Shown one piece after another: positions 18,963 to 27,746 of a DNA stretch of 64,000 nt (positions are counted from its first letter, which is position 1; the number at the start of each line of letters is the position of its first letter). The notes under the pieces were generated by a model, which made no database searches, was not told the DNA's origin, and saw only the letters and a list, made by a program, of their open reading frames with translations. This stretch comes from Trebonia sp963774945 (lineage in GTDB: Bacteria; Actinomycetota; Actinomycetes; Streptosporangiales; Streptosporangiaceae), in NCBI GenBank assembly GCA_963774945.1, contig CAVZHA010000015.1:1488001-1552000 (forward strand), read 5' to 3'. The position numbers and the translations under genes were made by a program.

Positions 18963-19811
18963 GTGAGCGAACAGCTGGTGCTCTGGGACATCGACGGAAC
19001 GCTGCTTAACGCCGACGGAGTAGGCCGTGACCTGTACGACGTGGTGTTCGTACAGCTCTTCGGACGGTCAATCGACGCATTCGCGCCGATGGCCGGACGT
19101 ACCGATCGGGCGATCATCCTGGAGACTCTGACCATGGCAGGGGTGGACGAGCCACGGCGCTACGTCGACCCATTCATCGCAGGCCTGACCGCGCAGGCAC
19201 CGTCGGTCCGGGAGATGGTCGCCGTCCGCGGGCGCGCCCTGCCGGGTGCCTCGGACGTGCTGCGCGGACTGCAGGGGATCGCGCACCAATCGGTCCTGAC
19301 CGGGAACATCCGGCCGGTGGCCGAGGTCAAGCTGGCGGCCGTGGGGCTGCGCGACGGCCTCGACCTGTGCATCGGCGCCTACGGCGACGACCACGAGATA
19401 CGGGCCGAGCTGGTCCCGGTCGCGCGGCGGCGCGCGGCGGCGGTGCACGGCAAGTCGCCGGCCGAATTCGACGGCGCGGCGACGGTGGTGATCGGGGACA
19501 CGCCGCTCGACATCGAGGCCGCGCTCGCCACCGGGGCGCGCGCGGTCGGGGTGGCGACCGGCGGGTACACGGCCGGCGAACTGGCGGCGGCGGGCGCGCA
19601 CGCGGTGCTGCCCGACCTCACCGACACCGATGCCGTTCTGGCGGCGCTGCTTCCGTTATCGGTCGTGGCTTCCTGTCGGACCTGGCTTGCCGTCTCGTCT
19701 GAGGCAGCCTTCTTAGGTCGCTGTCCTTGCTTGCCGATCTGCCGCGTGCGCGAAGGCCGCGCAGGTCGGCGAGCAAGGTTGGAAGGGGCCGGGGTAGCCC
19801 TGTTTGGCTAG
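18963..19811 (+). CDS. HAD-superfamily hydrolase
   Basis: The HAD motifs are in order: DIDGTLL at residues ~9-15 (nucleophile and acid Asp), TGN around 115 (motif II), a Lys in motif III, and VVIGDTPLDIEAA near 180 (motif IV). A small helical cap lies between motifs I and II, as in phosphoglycolate phosphatase-like enzymes; the substrate is unknown. I chose GTG at 18963, just before the motif; ATG at 18948 would add five residues. The natural fold seems complete by about position 19650. The last ~50 residues look non-homologous and overlap the convergent gene at 19713, so a late frameshift may have removed the true stop. Confidence 0.8.
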   Translation: MSEQLVLWDIDGTLLNADGVGRDLYDVVFVQLFGRSIDAFAPMAGRTDRAIILETLTMAGVDEPRRYVDPFIAGLTAQAPSVREMVAVRGRALPGASDVLRGLQGIAHQSVLTGNIRPVAEVKLAAVGLRDGLDLCIGAYGDDHEIRAELVPVARRRAAAVHGKSPAEFDGAATVVIGDTPLDIEAALATGARAVGVATGGYTAGELAAAGAHAVLPDLTDTDAVLAALLPLSVVASCRTWLAVSSEAAFLGRCPCLPICRVREGRAGRRARLEGAGVALFG

Positions 19812-20707
19812 CGCGGCGTGCACCTGCCGGGCCGAGTCGCACCGCTTGCTGGTGACGTCCACCCAGCCGTATCGGAGCGTGGAACCGACGGTCGCGGCGG
19901 CGTCGTTGTCCCGGTCCTGGTCGCGGCCTCGGTGCTCCGGCGGGTGGTACCGCTTTCCGTCGAGCTCCACGAGAGCTCGTACTCCTCGTAGTACCGGTCG
20001 CGGTATCCGCGACTGCCGTCGGGCTTGATGTACTTGACCTGCTTGGCGGCGCTTGGCAGCCCGTGGGCGCGCTCGACGTCGTGGTCGTAGCGGTACTCGA
20101 TGACGGAGTGCGCGCCGCCCGCGCCGGCCTGGATGATCTCGGTGAGGTCGCCGCGCCAGCGGAGTTTCTTCCGTGCGGTCGCCACTTTCCTGAGACGTCC
20201 CGCGCTGACGCGTTTTTTCGCGAGCCCGGCGGTCACATGGGCGATGACGTCGTCGATATTGGTCGCGCCGTGCACCAGGTCGACGAGCGTCTCCTCGGCA
20301 AAGGTGTACGGCGGGACGCCGCGGGCAAATCGCCAGCCGAAGGTCAGGTTGGACGATATGTGAATGATCACGCCTTTGGGTTGCGTGATGCGCCTGTTCG
20401 CCGGGATGGTGACGTGGATGAGGGGCGACTCGCGATCGGTGAGGCGGTTGATTTCGGCGGCGGTCTGGTGGCTCAGCTGGGCGCCGGGCCCGGCCGCGAG
20501 CACGGCCGCCAACAGCTGCGCGTCCCTGGTCACCGGGCCGGTGAAGGTCGCGTAGACGCCGACGTGGACGCGCCGCCAGCGGCCGAATTTGATCTTCGCG
20601 GCAATGGCGCCCGGTGACATTCCGGCATCGAGCGCTTGCCTGCGCGTTATCACCCCGGCCTGGTCGCGGGTCAGTTCGCGCAGGCTTGGCGGGATTACGT
20701 CACCCAT
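19713..20707 (-). pseudogene. AbiEi-antitoxin-like N-terminus plus DUF559/Vsr-like domain, one frameshift
   Basis: The N-terminal ~90 residues (LTRDQAGVITRRQALDAGMS, then WRRVHVGVYATF) form the winged-helix AbiEi-type domain common in actinobacteria. The C-terminal domain has EYRYDHDVERAHGLP and, after the frame break near 19976, VELDGKRYHPPEHRGRDQDR. This is the restriction-endonuclease-like pattern of DUF559 proteins (Asp/Glu plus Lys region). One missing base restores a ~330-residue protein. No AbiEii toxin is adjacent. Its role, in defence or in nucleic-acid processing, is unproven. Confidence 0.7.
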
Positions 20708-20772
20708 GTGGATGAGTATGGCTACCGCTACCGACAATTCGGCCTCTAAGGGCTTCCGATGCCATCCGCGCA

Positions 20773-20843
20773 CGTGATCACGAAGGATTTATGCACCTAT
20801 ACGACAATTATCCTTCGGCGAAATAAAAGACTTCGCGATCACG
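20773..20843. repeat. Dispersed 71-bp palindromic AT-rich element, family B, copy 1
   Basis: The ends CGTGATCACGAAG and CTTCGCGATCACG are inverted repeats with one mismatch. An inner GAAGGAT/ATCCTTC pair allows a branched fold. It is 66 bases upstream of the AbiEi-like gene start. The second copy at 38917-38987 is the same length and about 86% identical by my hand count. Confidence 0.75.
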
Positions 20844-21054
20844 GGGGCGAGCGTGGGAGGACGGTGAAATGGCGGGTAATACGGGGCGGGTGGGGTGAAT
20901 GGGGCAAGCGGCGGTGGGGCCGAGCGGCCAGGCAGGTGCGGCCGGTACAGGGACGGGGTGCGGTTGGCCGCGGCGCGCATGGAGGCGGGCGGCGGGTTGC
21001 GGCCTTGTGGCCTTGTGGCCCACCGGGCTATCTCTACCGGGCCTGTGGCCCCCA

Positions 21055-21257
21055 GGGCCCGAACGGATATGGGCCAGGGGGCCACAGGGCCCGAACGGAT
21101 ATGGGCCAGGGGGCCACAGGGCCCGAACGGATATGGGCCGGGGGGCCACAGGGCCCGAACGGATATGGGCCGGGGGGCCACAGGGCCCGAACGGATATGG
21201 GCCGGGGGCCACAGGGCCCGAACGGATGTGGGCCGGGGGGCCACAGGCCCGAACGGG
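21055..21257 (+). repeat. 32-bp minisatellite, six full units plus a partial one
   Basis: Units start at 21055, 21087, 21119, 21151, 21183, 21214 and 21246. Each reads GGGCCCGAACGGATATGGGC, then CRGGGGGCCACA; one unit lacks a single G. There are no spacers. The period is not a multiple of three, so the apparent Pro/Gly-rich frames across it are artefacts. The rest of the 20844-21302 gap is GC-rich with no gene I can support. Confidence 0.9.
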
Positions 21258-21302
21258 GGCGGCGGGCGCGGGTTGCGGCTGGGGCGTGCTGGGCGGGGCG
21301 GG

Positions 21303-22560
21303 TTAGACGTCGGAGAGGGGGATGGCGGGGTCGGTTAGGCGGGCGGGGTCTAGCTGGCGGCCGGAGCGGATGAGGGACTGGATGTCCCCGGTGACGTCCC
21401 AGACGTTGACGTTCATGCCCGCCACCAGCCTGCCCTCGCTCAGCCAGCAGGCGATGAACTCGTAGCCGGCGCTGTCGCCTCGGTAGAGGACCTGGTCGTA
21501 GCTGCCGGGCAGCGGCAGTCCTGAGCACTCCATGCCGAGGTCGTACTGGTCGCTGTAGAAGTAGGGCACCCGGTCGTACTCGACCGGCTGGCCGAGCATG
21601 GACTTGGCGACCTCCTGGCCGCCGTGCAGGGCGTTGGCCCAGTGGTCGAGCCGGACGTGACGGCGCAGCAGCGGCAGGTAGGAGCTGGCCACGTCGCCGG
21701 CCGCGAAGATGTCGGCGTCGCTGGTGCGCAGCGCGGCGTCGGTCAGCACGCCGTTGTCGACCTCGAGCCCGGCCGCCTGGGCGAGGCCGTCGTTGGGGAC
21801 GGCGCCGATGCCGACCACGACCACGTCGGCCGGGAGCTCGGCGCCGGCCGAGGTGACGACCCAGCCGACCGGCCACCCCTCACGGGAGTCGCCGGAGGCG
21901 GGCAGCTTGCCGGAGACCTCGGCCGGGCGGAATTCGGCCGAGGATTCGCCGAAGCGGAACACGACCCCGTGCTCGCGGTGCAGCGCCGCGAACTTCTCGC
22001 CCAGCTCGGGGCCGAGCGCGCTGTAGAGCGCGGTCGGCTGCGGCTCGACGATGGTGACCGCGCTGCCCGCCTGCCGGGCGGCCGCGGCGGCCTCCAGGCC
22101 GATCCAGCCGGCCCCGACGATGACCACCCGGACGTCGGGCTTGAACGCGGCCCGGAGGGTGTCAGACTCCTCCAGCGTCCGCAGGTAGAACACGTTGCCC
22201 GAGGTCGGCCCCGGGGATCGCGAGCTTCCTGGCCGAGGCGCCGGTGGTGAGCGCGAGCTTGTCGTAGGAGACCCGGCCGCCGTCGAACGCGATCGAGTGG
22301 CCGGCCCGGTTGATCGAGGTCACCGGGGCGCCCAGCCGCAGGTCGACGCTGTGGTCCGGGTACCAGCCCTCGGGATGGACGAAGACCGACTCGCGTTCGT
22401 CCTTGCCCAGCAGGTAGCCCTTGGCCAGCGCGGGGCGCTCGTACGGGCGCTCGGCCTCGTCGCCGAACAGCACGACCTCGCCGTCGAACCCCTCGGCGCG
22501 GAGCGTCTCGGCCGCCTTGGCGCCCGCCAGTCCGCCGCCCACGATCACGAATGTCGTCAT
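21303..22560 (-). pseudogene. FAD/NAD(P)-dependent ferredoxin reductase-like flavoprotein, one +1 frameshift
   Basis: The N-terminal FAD-binding motif is FVIVGGGLAGAKAAETL, followed by GDEAERPYERPALAKGYL. The central NAD-binding motif is VVIVGAGWIGLEAAAAARQAG, then DIFAAGDVASSY at the flavin, and a C-terminal reductase domain. This is the rubredoxin/ferredoxin reductase family that serves oxygenases and P450s. One extra base near 22199 splits the gene between residues ~120 and 121; removing it gives about 419 residues. ATG at 22560 has GGAGG upstream. No oxygenase or ferredoxin partner is adjacent. Confidence 0.85.
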
Positions 22561-22640
22561 TGCCGCCTCCAGCGCGTTAACCCGAGCCGTCGCTGCCGAC
22601 GATAGCGGAAAACCCGCGCAGGCCGGTCCAACGGGCCTCT

Positions 22641-23930
22641 TTAGCGCGCCAGGCGGGCGTGCAGGGCGAGGGCGGAGGTGTCGGTCAGCGCGGCGAGCTG
22701 GTCGATGACCACCCGGTGGCGCTGCTCGTCGGCGCCGGCCGCGTCCCAGCCGGGCTGGAAGACCGGGTCGAGGGTCGCGGGGGCGCCGCGCTCGATCGCC
22801 AGGGCCAGCTCGGTGATCACCTCGCGCTCGCGCGCCTGCTGGTCGACCGCCGCCTGGCGGCGCATCACGTAGTGCGCGGCGACCGCCTTCAGCAGCGCGC
22901 ACTCGAGCAGCTGACGGCGCGGCACCACCAGGTCGGCGGTGTAGCGGGTCAGCCGGTCGGTCCCGGCGGCGGCGGTGGTGGCGTCCTCGGCCGCCTGGCA
23001 GAACCGGCCGACGAGCTCGCTGGTGAGGTTCTTGGCGGCGGCCAGCGCGGCCGGGCCGCCGTCGAAGCTGAACTGCCAGCAGTCCAGCTCCATGAACTCG
23101 GCGAAGACGGTGTCGAGTTCGGCCGCGGTGACGTCGGGTAGGGCGCCGCAGTAATACGAGCGGGCTACCGCGGAGACCACGGACCGTTCGGAGTAATCCT
23201 TGAGGTTTTTGAGTGAGACGAGGCCCGCGTGCAGGCCGTCTTCCAGATCGTGGACGGAGTAGGCCACATCGTCGGCCCAGTCCATGACCTGGGCCTCCAG
23301 ACAGCGGCGGCGGCCCGGGGCGGCGGCGCGAATCCAGTCGAACACCGCCAGGTCGGACTGGTAGGCGCCGTACTTGGGCGGCAGGTGCAGGGTGATGTTG
23401 TCGGCGGCGGGGGCCGGGGCGGCGTCCTCGGCGGGGGCGCCGGGCGTGGCCGGGGCCGCCCACGGGTACTTGAGGGCGGCGTCGAGGGTGGCGCGGGTGA
23501 GGTTCAGGCCCGCGCCGGGCACCTTCGGCTCGAGCCGGGTCAGCAGGCGGAGCGACTGGGCGTTGCCCTCGAACCCGCCGCAGGCGAGCGGGCCGCCGGG
23601 ATCGGCCAGGGCGGCCAGCGCCGACTCCCCGTTGTGGCCGAACGGCGGGTGGCCGAGATCGTGCGCGAGGCCGGCCGCGTCGACCAGGTCGGGGTCGCAG
23701 CCGAGGACCGCGCCGAGGTCGCGTCCGATCTGCGCGACCTCGAGCGAGTGAGTGAGCCGGGTCCGCGGGAAATCGGCCGACCCGGCCCGCATCACCTGCG
23801 TCTTCGCCGCCAGCCTGCGCAGGGCGGAGCTGTGCAGGACCCGCGCGCGGTCCCGCTGGAACTGCGTGCGCTCGCGGCGCTTGGGCGGCTCCGCCACCCA
23901 GCGCTCCGTGTCCAGCGACGTGTAAGTCAC
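22641..23930 (-). CDS. dgt: Deoxyguanosinetriphosphate triphosphohydrolase-like protein
   Basis: An HD-domain dNTPase that hydrolyses dNTPs to deoxynucleoside and triphosphate. RTRLTHSLEV and AHDLGHPPFGHNGE carry the metal-binding His/Asp residues, and VMDWADDVAYSVHDLEDG supplies the last ligand. Length is 429 residues from GTG at 23930. The longer frame to 24041 runs through a dispersed repeat and is rejected. It lies downstream of ppdK on the same strand. Confidence 0.92.
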   Translation of the reverse strand: MTYTSLDTERWVAEPPKRRERTQFQRDRARVLHSSALRRLAAKTQVMRAGSADFPRTRLTHSLEVAQIGRDLGAVLGCDPDLVDAAGLAHDLGHPPFGHNGESALAALADPGGPLACGGFEGNAQSLRLLTRLEPKVPGAGLNLTRATLDAALKYPWAAPATPGAPAEDAAPAPAADNITLHLPPKYGAYQSDLAVFDWIRAAAPGRRRCLEAQVMDWADDVAYSVHDLEDGLHAGLVSLKNLKDYSERSVVSAVARSYYCGALPDVTAAELDTVFAEFMELDCWQFSFDGGPAALAAAKNLTSELVGRFCQAAEDATTAAAGTDRLTRYTADLVVPRRQLLECALLKAVAAHYVMRRQAAVDQQAREREVITELALAIERGAPATLDPVFQPGWDAAGADEQRHRVVIDQLAALTDTSALALHARLAR

Positions 23931-23984
23931 CTGTCCAGTGTGCCTACTGCCTCCGACAGTCTGAGCCGCGCGCGATGCTTCAAC

Positions 23985-24039
23985 GGGCCCGAATGCGCAT
24001 TTGGGCCGGCTAGAGCGAGCCCGAATGCGCATTTGGCAC
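23985..24039 (+). repeat. Dispersed ~54-bp repeat, family C, copy 1
   Basis: Two copies of the near-palindrome GCCCGAATGCGCATTTGG are separated by CCGGCTAGAGCGA. The whole unit recurs in inverted orientation at 47009-47062. It lies between the ppdK stop and the dgt start. Confidence 0.75.
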
Positions 24040-24060
24040 ACCGGCGACGGGCAGAGCAGA

Positions 24061-26748
24061 TCAGCGGGTGTCGCTGCCGCCGCTGGCGACGGCGGCCCGG
24101 CCGGCCTCGAGGCGGGCGATCGGGACCCGGAACGGCGAGCAGGACACGTAGTCGAGCCCGGCCTGGTGGAAGAACCAGACCGACTCCGGGTCGCCGCCGT
24201 GCTCGCCGCAGACGCCGAGCTTGAGCCCGGGCTTGGTCGCCCGGCCCTCGGCGGCGGCGATCTTGACCAGGCGGCCGACGCCCTCGACGTCCAGGGTCTC
24301 GAACGGGGATTCGCCGAAGATGCCCTTCGCGATGTACGGGGAGAAGAACGCCCCCTCCACGTCGTCGCGGGAGAACGCCCAGGTCATCTGGGTGAGGTCG
24401 TTGGTGCCGAAGGAGAAGAAGTCGGCCGACTTGGCGATCTCGCCCGCGGTGACGGCGGCCCGCGGCACCTCGATCATCGTGCCGATGAGCGCGTGCACCT
24501 CGGCCCCGGTCTCCTCGGCCACCTCGGCCAGCACCCGCTCGGCCGACTCCCGGGTGATCTCGAGCTCCTGCACGGTCGCGACCAGCGGGATCATGATTTC
24601 CGGTTGCGGGTCTCCGCCCGCCGCCAGCCGGTCGGCGGTTGCGTGCGCGATCGCGCGGACTTGCATGTCGAACAGGCCGGGGATGACCAGGCCGAGCCGG
24701 ACGCCGCGCAGCCCGAGCATCGGGTTCTGCTCGTGCAGGCGGCGGACCGCCTCAAGCAGCCGCAGATCCTGCGCGCTGGCGTTGTCGCCCTCGAGGGCGA
24801 CCTTGACGCTGAGCTCGGTGTAGTCCGGCAGGAATTCGTGCAGTGGCGGGTCGATCAGCCTGATCGTCACCGGCAGCCGGTCCATCGCCGCCAGGATCTG
24901 GCCGAAGTCGCCCCGCTGGAGCGGCTCGAGCGCGTCGAGCGCGGCCCGCCTGGCCGTGTCGTCGGTCCCCGCCAGGATCAGGTCCTCGACCAGCTGGCGG
25001 CGCTCGCCCAGGAACATGTGCTCGGTCCTGACCAGGCCGACCCCGCCGGCCCCGAACCGGCGGGCCCGCGCGCAGTCGGGGCCGTTGTCGGCGTTGGCGC
25101 GGACGCCGAGCCGCCTGGTGTCGTCGGCGTGCGTCATCAGCGTGTGCACGGCCGCGACGAGCGCGTCGGCGTCCGGCTCGAGCTCGCCCTCGAAGTACTG
25201 GACCACGTTGGACGCGATCACCGGGACCTCGCCCAGGTAGACCGCCCCCGAGGTGCCGTCGACCGAGATCACGTCGCCCTCGCGGACGACCACGCCGTCG
25301 GGCCCGGTGAACTGCTTCTCGGCCTCGTCGATCTCGAGCGCCTCGGCCCCGCAGACGCAGGTCTTGCCCATCCCCCGCGCGACCACGGCCGCGTGGCTGG
25401 TCTTGCCGCCGCGGGCGGTCAGCACGCCCTCGGCCGCGATCATGCCGTGCAGGTCCTCGGGGTTGGTCTCGCGGCGGACGAGGATGACCTTCTGGCCGCG
25501 GCCTTCGGCCCAGGCGACCGCGGTGGCCGAGTCGAACACCGCCTGGCCGACGGCCGCGCCCGGGGAGGCGCTGATCGCGGTGGTGATCCTGGTGACGTCG
25601 CCGCTGGTGTCGAACCGGGGGAACATCAGCCGGGTGAGCTCGGCCCCGGTGACCCGGGTGAGCGCCTCGTCGAGGTCGATCATGCCCTGCTTGACCAGCT
25701 GGGTCGCGATCCGGAAGGCCGCCCCGGCGGTCCGCTTGCCGACCCGGGTCTGCAGCATCCAGAGCTTGCCGCGCTCGATCGTGAACTCGATGTCGCACAG
25801 GTCGCGGTAGTGCCCCTCGAGCGTCCGCATGATGCCCAGGAGCTGGTCGTAGGCGCCCTTGTCGATGGCCTCGAGGTCCTGCAACGGCACCGTGTTGCGG
25901 ATGCCCGCCACCACGTCCTCGCCCTGCGCGTTCTGCAGGTAGTCGCCGTACACGCCCTGCGCGCCGGTGCCCGGGTCGCGGGTGAAGGCCACCCCGGTGC
26001 CGCTGTCGTCGCCGAGGTTGCCGAAGACCATCGCGACCACGCTGACGGCGGTGCCGAGGTCGGACGGGATGCGCTCCTGACGGCGGTAGAGCACCGCCCG
26101 GTCGGAGTTCCACGAGTTGAAGACCGCCATCACCGCGAGGTCCATCTGCTCGCGCGGGTCCTGCGGGAACTCCCGGCCGGCCTGATCAAAAACGATGTTC
26201 TTGTAGACCGCGGTCAGCGTCTTCAGGTCCTCCGCGTTGAGCTCGGTGTCGCTGGTCACGCCCTTGGCCTTCTTGGCCGCGTCGATCGCGCGCTCGAAAT
26301 ACGCGCCGTCGATGTCGAGCACGGTCTTGCCGAACATCTGGATCAGCCGCCGGTAGGCGTCCCAGGCGAACCGCACGTTGCCGGACTGCTTGGCCAGGCC
26401 GTCGACCGACTGGTCGGACAGGCCGACGTTGAGGACGGTGTCCATCATCCCTGGCATGGAGAACTTCGCGCCGGAGCGGACGCTGACCAGCAGCGGGTCG
26501 TCGGCGTCGCCGAGCGTGCGCCCCATGCCGGCCTCGAGGTCGCGCAGGTGCCTGGAGACTTCTTGGTCAAGGCCGTCGGGGACGGTGCCTTCGGCTAGGT
26601 AGTAGCGGCACGCGTCGGTCGTGATCGTGAACCCGGGGGGCACCGGCAGGCCGAGGTTGGTCATCTCGGCGAGGTTCGCGCCCTTCCCTCCCAAGAGGTC
26701 CTTGAGATCCTTGTTACCTTCTGTGAAGTCGTAGACAAACTTCGGCAC
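24061..26748 (-). CDS. ppdK: Pyruvate, phosphate dikinase
   Basis: An 895-residue enzyme interconverting pyruvate, ATP and Pi with phosphoenolpyruvate, AMP and PPi. The N-terminal ATP-grasp domain begins FVYDFTEGNKDLKDLLGGKG. The central swivelling domain has the phospho-His motif LTARGGKTSHAAVVARGMGK near residue 455. The C-terminal TIM barrel has MLGLRGVRLG, FSFGTNDLTQM and LKLGVCGEHGGDP with the catalytic Cys. GTG at 26748 has GAGGAGC seven bases upstream. Three DasR-like operators lie 160-210 bases upstream, hinting at control by amino-sugar or carbon status. Confidence 0.97.
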   Translation of the reverse strand: MPKFVYDFTEGNKDLKDLLGGKGANLAEMTNLGLPVPPGFTITTDACRYYLAEGTVPDGLDQEVSRHLRDLEAGMGRTLGDADDPLLVSVRSGAKFSMPGMMDTVLNVGLSDQSVDGLAKQSGNVRFAWDAYRRLIQMFGKTVLDIDGAYFERAIDAAKKAKGVTSDTELNAEDLKTLTAVYKNIVFDQAGREFPQDPREQMDLAVMAVFNSWNSDRAVLYRRQERIPSDLGTAVSVVAMVFGNLGDDSGTGVAFTRDPGTGAQGVYGDYLQNAQGEDVVAGIRNTVPLQDLEAIDKGAYDQLLGIMRTLEGHYRDLCDIEFTIERGKLWMLQTRVGKRTAGAAFRIATQLVKQGMIDLDEALTRVTGAELTRLMFPRFDTSGDVTRITTAISASPGAAVGQAVFDSATAVAWAEGRGQKVILVRRETNPEDLHGMIAAEGVLTARGGKTSHAAVVARGMGKTCVCGAEALEIDEAEKQFTGPDGVVVREGDVISVDGTSGAVYLGEVPVIASNVVQYFEGELEPDADALVAAVHTLMTHADDTRRLGVRANADNGPDCARARRFGAGGVGLVRTEHMFLGERRQLVEDLILAGTDDTARRAALDALEPLQRGDFGQILAAMDRLPVTIRLIDPPLHEFLPDYTELSVKVALEGDNASAQDLRLLEAVRRLHEQNPMLGLRGVRLGLVIPGLFDMQVRAIAHATADRLAAGGDPQPEIMIPLVATVQELEITRESAERVLAEVAEETGAEVHALIGTMIEVPRAAVTAGEIAKSADFFSFGTNDLTQMTWAFSRDDVEGAFFSPYIAKGIFGESPFETLDVEGVGRLVKIAAAEGRATKPGLKLGVCGEHGGDPESVWFFHQAGLDYVSCSPFRVPIARLEAGRAAVASGGSDTR

Positions 26749-26908
26749 TGAAACGCTCCTCGCGCCGGCGAGCTCCGTTGTACGGACTCTACCCGGCTCC
26801 GGTACGGTCTAAGAAATGTGAGCGTACATAAATAGATACAACCGGACAATGCTTGCATTAGTGTGTTATTAAACACGGTGCCGCCGCCGGTTAACCGCCC
26901 CTGACCAT

Positions 26909-26958
26909 TGGTTTAGACCACTCTGCGGGTAATGGTATAGACCGGCTGGTGTAGACCG
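26909..26958. promoter_or_regulatory. Three DasR-like TGGTNTAGACC operators
   Basis: TGGTTTAGACCA (26909-26920), TGGTATAGACCG (26933-26944) and TGGTGTAGACCG (26947-26958) closely resemble the dre consensus (core TGGTCTAGACCA) bound by the GntR/HutC regulator DasR in Streptomyces. They sit in the 479-base gap between ppdK and the first ECF gene. The rest of that gap is unusually AT-rich, with possible promoter hexamers for ppdK (TTGTCC-N17-TACGCT on the minus strand, about 26820-26850) but no gene. Confidence 0.55.
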
Positions 26959-27194
26959 TCGCGATCAAAATATGTCCTGACTACGGTAATTTCCTCGCCA
27001 AAATCGCCAAAACGGTCGGCCGCCTCGACTTGGCGCATTCTTTACGTTTTGGCCTTGACCGCGTTGGCCGGGCGTAGCGTGAGGATCACCACAGGCCGAC
27101 ACTGTGCGTGCACGGCCGCTGCCTGCTGCCAGGTGCCTGCTGCCTGCTGCCCGGCGGGTTCTGCGCTTGACTGACAGAAAGTCGCCGCCCGCAG

Positions 27195-27218
27195 GCAACC
27201 TCGGCCCGAGCGCGGAGT
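27195..27218 (+). promoter_or_regulatory. ECF-type promoter of sigma module 1
   Basis: GCAACCT, 13 bases, GAGT, then nine bases to the GTG start. Exactly the same boxes and spacings precede sigma module 2. The -35-like AAC core and ~16-base spacing fit ECF promoters, and the short leader implies a nearly leaderless transcript. Confidence 0.65.
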
Positions 27219-27227
27219 TATTGGTAC

Positions 27228-27746
27228 GTGGACACATCACAGGCCGGGCTGACATCCCGAGCGGCGCCCGAGGTGACGGCACTGTACGCCGAGCACGCGC
27301 TCGGCCTGGTCCGGCTCGCCGTCCTGCTGGTCGGCGACCGGGCGAGCGCGGAGGACATCGTGCAGGACGCGTTCCTCGGCCTGTTCCGCCGCTGGGAGCG
27401 ACTCACCGACACCTCGACGCCACTGGCCTACCTGCGGGTTTCCGTGCTCAACGGCTGCCGGACGGCGCTGCGCCGCCGGTCGCGGGCCCGGTCGGTCGGC
27501 AACCTGACCGAGCGGCCGGCTGATTCGGCCGAGGCCGTCGCGCTGCTCAGCGAGGAGCAGCGCGCGGTGGCCGGGGCGCTGCGGCGACTGCCCGAGCGGC
27601 AGCGGGAGGCGCTGCTGCTCCGCTACTACCTCGACCTATCGGAGGCCGAGATCGCCACCGCCATGGGCATCAGCCGCGGCACCGTCAAGTCCGCCACTTC
27701 CCGTGCGCTCGCCACGGTCGGCCGCACCCTCAGGGAGGGATCATGA
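27228..27746 (+). CDS. SigE-family ECF RNA polymerase sigma factor (module 1)
   Basis: 172 residues with sigma region 2 (ALYAEHALGLVRLAVLLVGD, then VQDAFLGLFRRW) and region 4 (RRLPERQREALLLRYYLDLS, then IATAMGISRGTVKSATSRA). There is no region 3, so it is an ECF factor of the actinobacterial SigE-family type. The GTG start is fixed by the promoter spacing conserved with module 2. Its TGA overlaps the ATG of the membrane-protein gene (ATGA), so the two are translationally coupled, as sigma/anti-sigma pairs usually are. It probably transcribes its own promoter. Confidence 0.92.
   Translation: MDTSQAGLTSRAAPEVTALYAEHALGLVRLAVLLVGDRASAEDIVQDAFLGLFRRWERLTDTSTPLAYLRVSVLNGCRTALRRRSRARSVGNLTERPADSAEAVALLSEEQRAVAGALRRLPERQREALLLRYYLDLSEAEIATAMGISRGTVKSATSRALATVGRTLREGS

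Noticed and set aside
21055..21257. CRISPR-like array of 32-bp repeats
   Set aside because: Units are directly head to tail with no unique spacers, and no cas genes are present.
20789..21306. Pro/Gly-rich proteins on both strands over the minisatellite
   Set aside because: All six frames stay open because the repeat lacks stops; there are no ribosome sites and no plausible composition.
23931..24041. 37-residue N-terminal extension of dgt
   Set aside because: It is encoded by the family C repeat and lacks similarity to Dgt; GTG 23930 begins the canonical sequence.
24001..26598. 865-codon open frame antisense to ppdK
   Set aside because: Antisense shadow of a GC-rich gene; ppdK has complete domain evidence on the other strand.
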